This document shows, piece after piece, positions 6,792-8,296 of a stretch of DNA of 8,296 nt (its first letter is position 1; the number at the start of each line of letters is the position of its first letter). A program made the translations under genes and the position numbers. The DNA lies in contig QNEM01000081.1 in the NCBI GenBank assembly GCA_003645215.1, positions 1-8,296 on the forward strand, given 5' to 3'. The stretch comes from Gammaproteobacteria bacterium. GTDB lineage: Bacteria; Pseudomonadota; Gammaproteobacteria; Eutrophobiales; Eutrophobiaceae. The notes under the pieces were generated by a model. It searched no databases and had not been told where the DNA came from. It saw nothing but the letters and a program-made list of their open reading frames with translations.

Positions 6792-6842
6792 ATTCTCAGC
6801 TCAATTTGTTATTTTATTGCCCGGTAAATTAATTCTGAGAAT
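6792..6842 (-). terminator. Inverted repeat between SDR and isomerase genes; possible terminator or processing hairpin
   Basis: ATTCTCAG (6792-6799) and CTGAGAAT (6835-6842) are perfect 8-base arms. Nested inside, AATTT (6803-6807) pairs with AAATT (6826-6830). On the minus strand the structure is followed by AATTTTATATT, a T-rich tail. It starts about 30 bases after the SDR stop in the widest gap of the minus-strand block (148 bases). It could be a leaky intrinsic terminator or an RNA stabiliser that sets different levels for upstream and downstream genes. As DNA it could also be an operator. Confidence 0.4.
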
Positions 6843-6870
6843 GGCCCAGGTAATAAATATTTAACCACAT

Positions 6871-7686
6871 TTATTTTACAGTTCCCTGGGCAAAGTCGGA
6901 CAAGGCTGAGCGCATTACGCCGGTACCATTTTGCGACCACCCTCCGTCCACAGGAATAACAGCGCCATTAATATAATCACCCATTGGAGAACCAAGAAAT
7001 AGACAGGCATTACCAATATCCTCGGTCGAGCCCAGTCGTTTTAAGGGTACAGATTCTTTTACCTGTTCAAGGATTTCAGCTGAGGGTGCCAGGCGTTTCA
7101 TACCCTCAGTATTTTCAATCGGTCCAGGCACAATAGAATTAACCCTGATGCCTTCTGGTCCCCACTCCATTGCCAGGGTTCGTGTGAGCATATCTACACC
7201 GGCCTTGGCCGCACAAACATGACTTTGGGCTTCCATGGGGATAAAGGCCTGTGGTGCCGAGATATTGATGACTGATGCGCCTGGTTTTTTCAAACAGGGA
7301 TAAACTGCCTGCATAACATGAAAGGTTCCCATTAAATCGATATCAACCACGGCACGAAATCCATTTGCCGACATACCCATTGCTGTTGCAACGAAATTTC
7401 CGGCCGCACCGGAGACAACCACATCAAGCTCACCATAATTCTCATGTACTTCCATTACGCCTTTTTTAACAGCCTCTGCATCTCTAACATCCACAGTAAA
7501 GCCCATGCTCTGGGCCCCCAGGTTTTTAAGTGATGCCACCGTATCATCCACTTTCTCCTGTGAACGACTGGCCACCGCAACGCGTGCACCATGCTCGGCA
7601 AACAAGCTTGCAATGCCACGGTTAATACCACTGGTACCACCGATCACCAACACGGTCTTATCAACAAAATCCAGAGTTATACTCAT
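6871..7686 (-). CDS. SDR-family 2,4-dienoyl-CoA reductase-like oxidoreductase (DECR2 type)
   Basis: A 271-residue short-chain dehydrogenase/reductase. The dinucleotide loop is GGTSGINRG (16-24), and Arg41 after the second strand (VASRSQEK) favours NADPH. SGAAGNF (92-98), VDIDLMGTF (114-122), HVCAAKAGVDMLTR (156-169) and EWGPEGIRVNSIVPGPI (174-190), followed by TEGMKRLAP, match the dienoyl-CoA reductase (DECR1/DECR2) branch rather than FabG. As in that branch, there is no YxxxK tyrosine: Val157 stands four residues before Lys161. It would reduce 2,4-dienoyl-CoA to 3-enoyl-CoA, whose double bond the next gene's isomerase-like product could shift. AAGG at 7693-7696 lies six bases before the ATG. 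It follows the cupin gene by 40 bases. Most bacteria are known for a flavin/Fe-S reductase (FadH) instead. A different enone or acyl-CoA substrate is possible. Confidence 0.85.
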   Translation of the reverse strand: MSITLDFVDKTVLVIGGTSGINRGIASLFAEHGARVAVASRSQEKVDDTVASLKNLGAQSMGFTVDVRDAEAVKKGVMEVHENYGELDVVVSGAAGNFVATAMGMSANGFRAVVDIDLMGTFHVMQAVYPCLKKPGASVINISAPQAFIPMEAQSHVCAAKAGVDMLTRTLAMEWGPEGIRVNSIVPGPIENTEGMKRLAPSAEILEQVKESVPLKRLGSTEDIGNACLFLGSPMGDYINGAVIPVDGGWSQNGTGVMRSALSDFAQGTVK

Positions 7687-7726
7687 CGCATGCCTTTATT
7701 TATTGTATGAATATTTGGCCAGACAC

Positions 7727-8137
7727 TTATTCAATAAAGACTCTATCCTTGCCCAGGAATTCCGGAGATTGTACAGATAATACTTTCAGTGGCACATCAG
7801 ATGTAACTAAAACCGAGTGCACCGTATTTTCCGGCACATTAATATAATCTCCTGCCTTGATCATGTAGGAATTATCGCCGAGTTTCATTTCTGCAGTACC
7901 CGCTAATACAACAAGGGTTTCTGAATGATATTCATGCTTATGTGCCTTAACTCCTTTTTTTATCCAGATAATAACAGCGCTTTTATTCTTGTCGGTATCC
8001 ACCTTATATGCATGAATATTGTCGTACTCCTTATCTGGAACAAGCTTATCCAGTTCTATATACTGCTGGGCCATTAATAACTGTGTTGAAGTTAAAACCA
8101 GTATAATTACAAATAGTTTGCTAAATAATTTTCTCAT
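7727..8137 (-). CDS. Secreted small cupin-domain protein
   Basis: A 136-residue protein with an N-terminal signal peptide (MRKLFSKLF, then a hydrophobic run to about residue 23; likely cut after LLMA), so it should be periplasmic or, less likely, anchored. No lipobox cysteine is present. The rest is one cupin barrel. Motif 1 supplies His66, His68 and Glu73 (KAHKHEYHSETLVVLAG), and motif 2 (GDYINVPENTVHSV, 96-109) supplies His107, a complete metal-binding set. GGAG at 8148-8151 lies ten bases before the ATG. It lies 42 bases after the truncated gene at the window edge and 40 bases before the SDR gene, so it appears to be part of the operon although the other products are cytoplasmic. It could be an enzyme on an extracellular substrate, a sugar or metal binder, or a sensor part. 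Function is not known. Confidence 0.85.
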   Translation of the reverse strand: MRKLFSKLFVIILVLTSTQLLMAQQYIELDKLVPDKEYDNIHAYKVDTDKNKSAVIIWIKKGVKAHKHEYHSETLVVLAGTAEMKLGDNSYMIKAGDYINVPENTVHSVLVTSDVPLKVLSVQSPEFLGKDRVFIE

Positions 8138-8179
8138 ATTTCATTATCTCCATAATATTTTTAATCATTCCAGATTATA

Positions 8180-8296
8180 TTAATAGTTGAGTTGTTTGAG
8201 TTCCTGAGCAATCTCATCAAGGACAGTTACATCATCAATGGTTGCAGGGATTTTGTAATCTTCACCATCGGCAATTTTCTTCATCGTGCCACGTAA
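8180..8296 (-). CDS. C-terminal fragment of an unrecognised protein (5' end outside window)
   Basis: An open minus-strand frame enters from the window edge and ends at TAA (8180-8182), giving 38 residues. They include GTMKKIADGEDYKIPATIDD and end in QELKQLNY. The even, charged composition, the clean stop and the close fit to the next gene (42 bases to the cupin ATG) suggest a real coding end. I do not recognise the family. It is probably the gene upstream in the same operon, and reading past the window edge would settle what it is. Confidence 0.6.
   Translation of the reverse strand, partial: LRGTMKKIADGEDYKIPATIDDVTVLDEIAQELKQLNY

Noticed and set aside
1..8296. CRISPR array, tRNA, rRNA, insertion sequence or attachment site
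   Set aside because: No spaced direct repeats, cloverleaf, rRNA-like segment, transposase or flanking inverted repeats were found on either strand.

Overview
The window looks like a catabolic region from a Gram-negative bacterium, probably a proteobacterium and perhaps a gammaproteobacterium. The grounds are an ETF-ubiquinone oxidoreductase feeding a quinone pool, a cupin with a Sec-type signal peptide, and overall gene content. The DNA is moderately AT-rich by eye. The taxon is an inference and no rRNA or tRNA is present to fix it. Almost everything here handles acyl-CoA thioesters.

Plus-strand block (2-2118): the C-terminal end of an ETF-ubiquinone oxidoreductase, a short-chain (S)-3-hydroxyacyl-CoA dehydrogenase with a complete Ser/His/Glu/Asn active site, and a canonical two-glutamate enoyl-CoA hydratase. 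The last two catalyse consecutive steps of beta-oxidation, and the first passes electrons from acyl-CoA dehydrogenases to the quinone pool.

Convergent junction (2119-2252): two stem-loops lie between the blocks. The one at 2156-2173 is followed by a short U-run in minus-strand RNA and may end the opposing operon.

Minus-strand block (8296 down to 2253), in transcription order: the C-terminal end of an unrecognised protein; a secreted cupin; a 2,4-dienoyl-CoA reductase-like SDR; a crotonase with the residue pattern of a delta3,delta2-enoyl-CoA isomerase; an ECHDC3-type crotonase lacking both hydratase glutamates; an AMP-forming acyl-CoA ligase; a DUF2889 protein of unknown function; and a MaoC/PhaJ-type hydratase. 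Gaps of 22 to 148 bases suggest one long or a few overlapping transcripts. The two largest gaps (136 and 148) and the 118-base gap before DUF2889 could hold internal signals.

Together the genes suggest activation of a carboxylic acid to its CoA ester (ligase), rearrangement and reduction of awkward double bonds (isomerase plus dienoyl-CoA reductase), and hydration and oxidation of the enoyl-CoA. That would suit an unsaturated, branched or terpenoid acid; the substrate cannot be read from the sequence. No acyl-CoA dehydrogenase or thiolase lies inside the window. The least explained parts are DUF2889, the ECHDC3-like protein, the secreted cupin and the 8180-8296 fragment. No mobile element, CRISPR array or RNA gene was seen.
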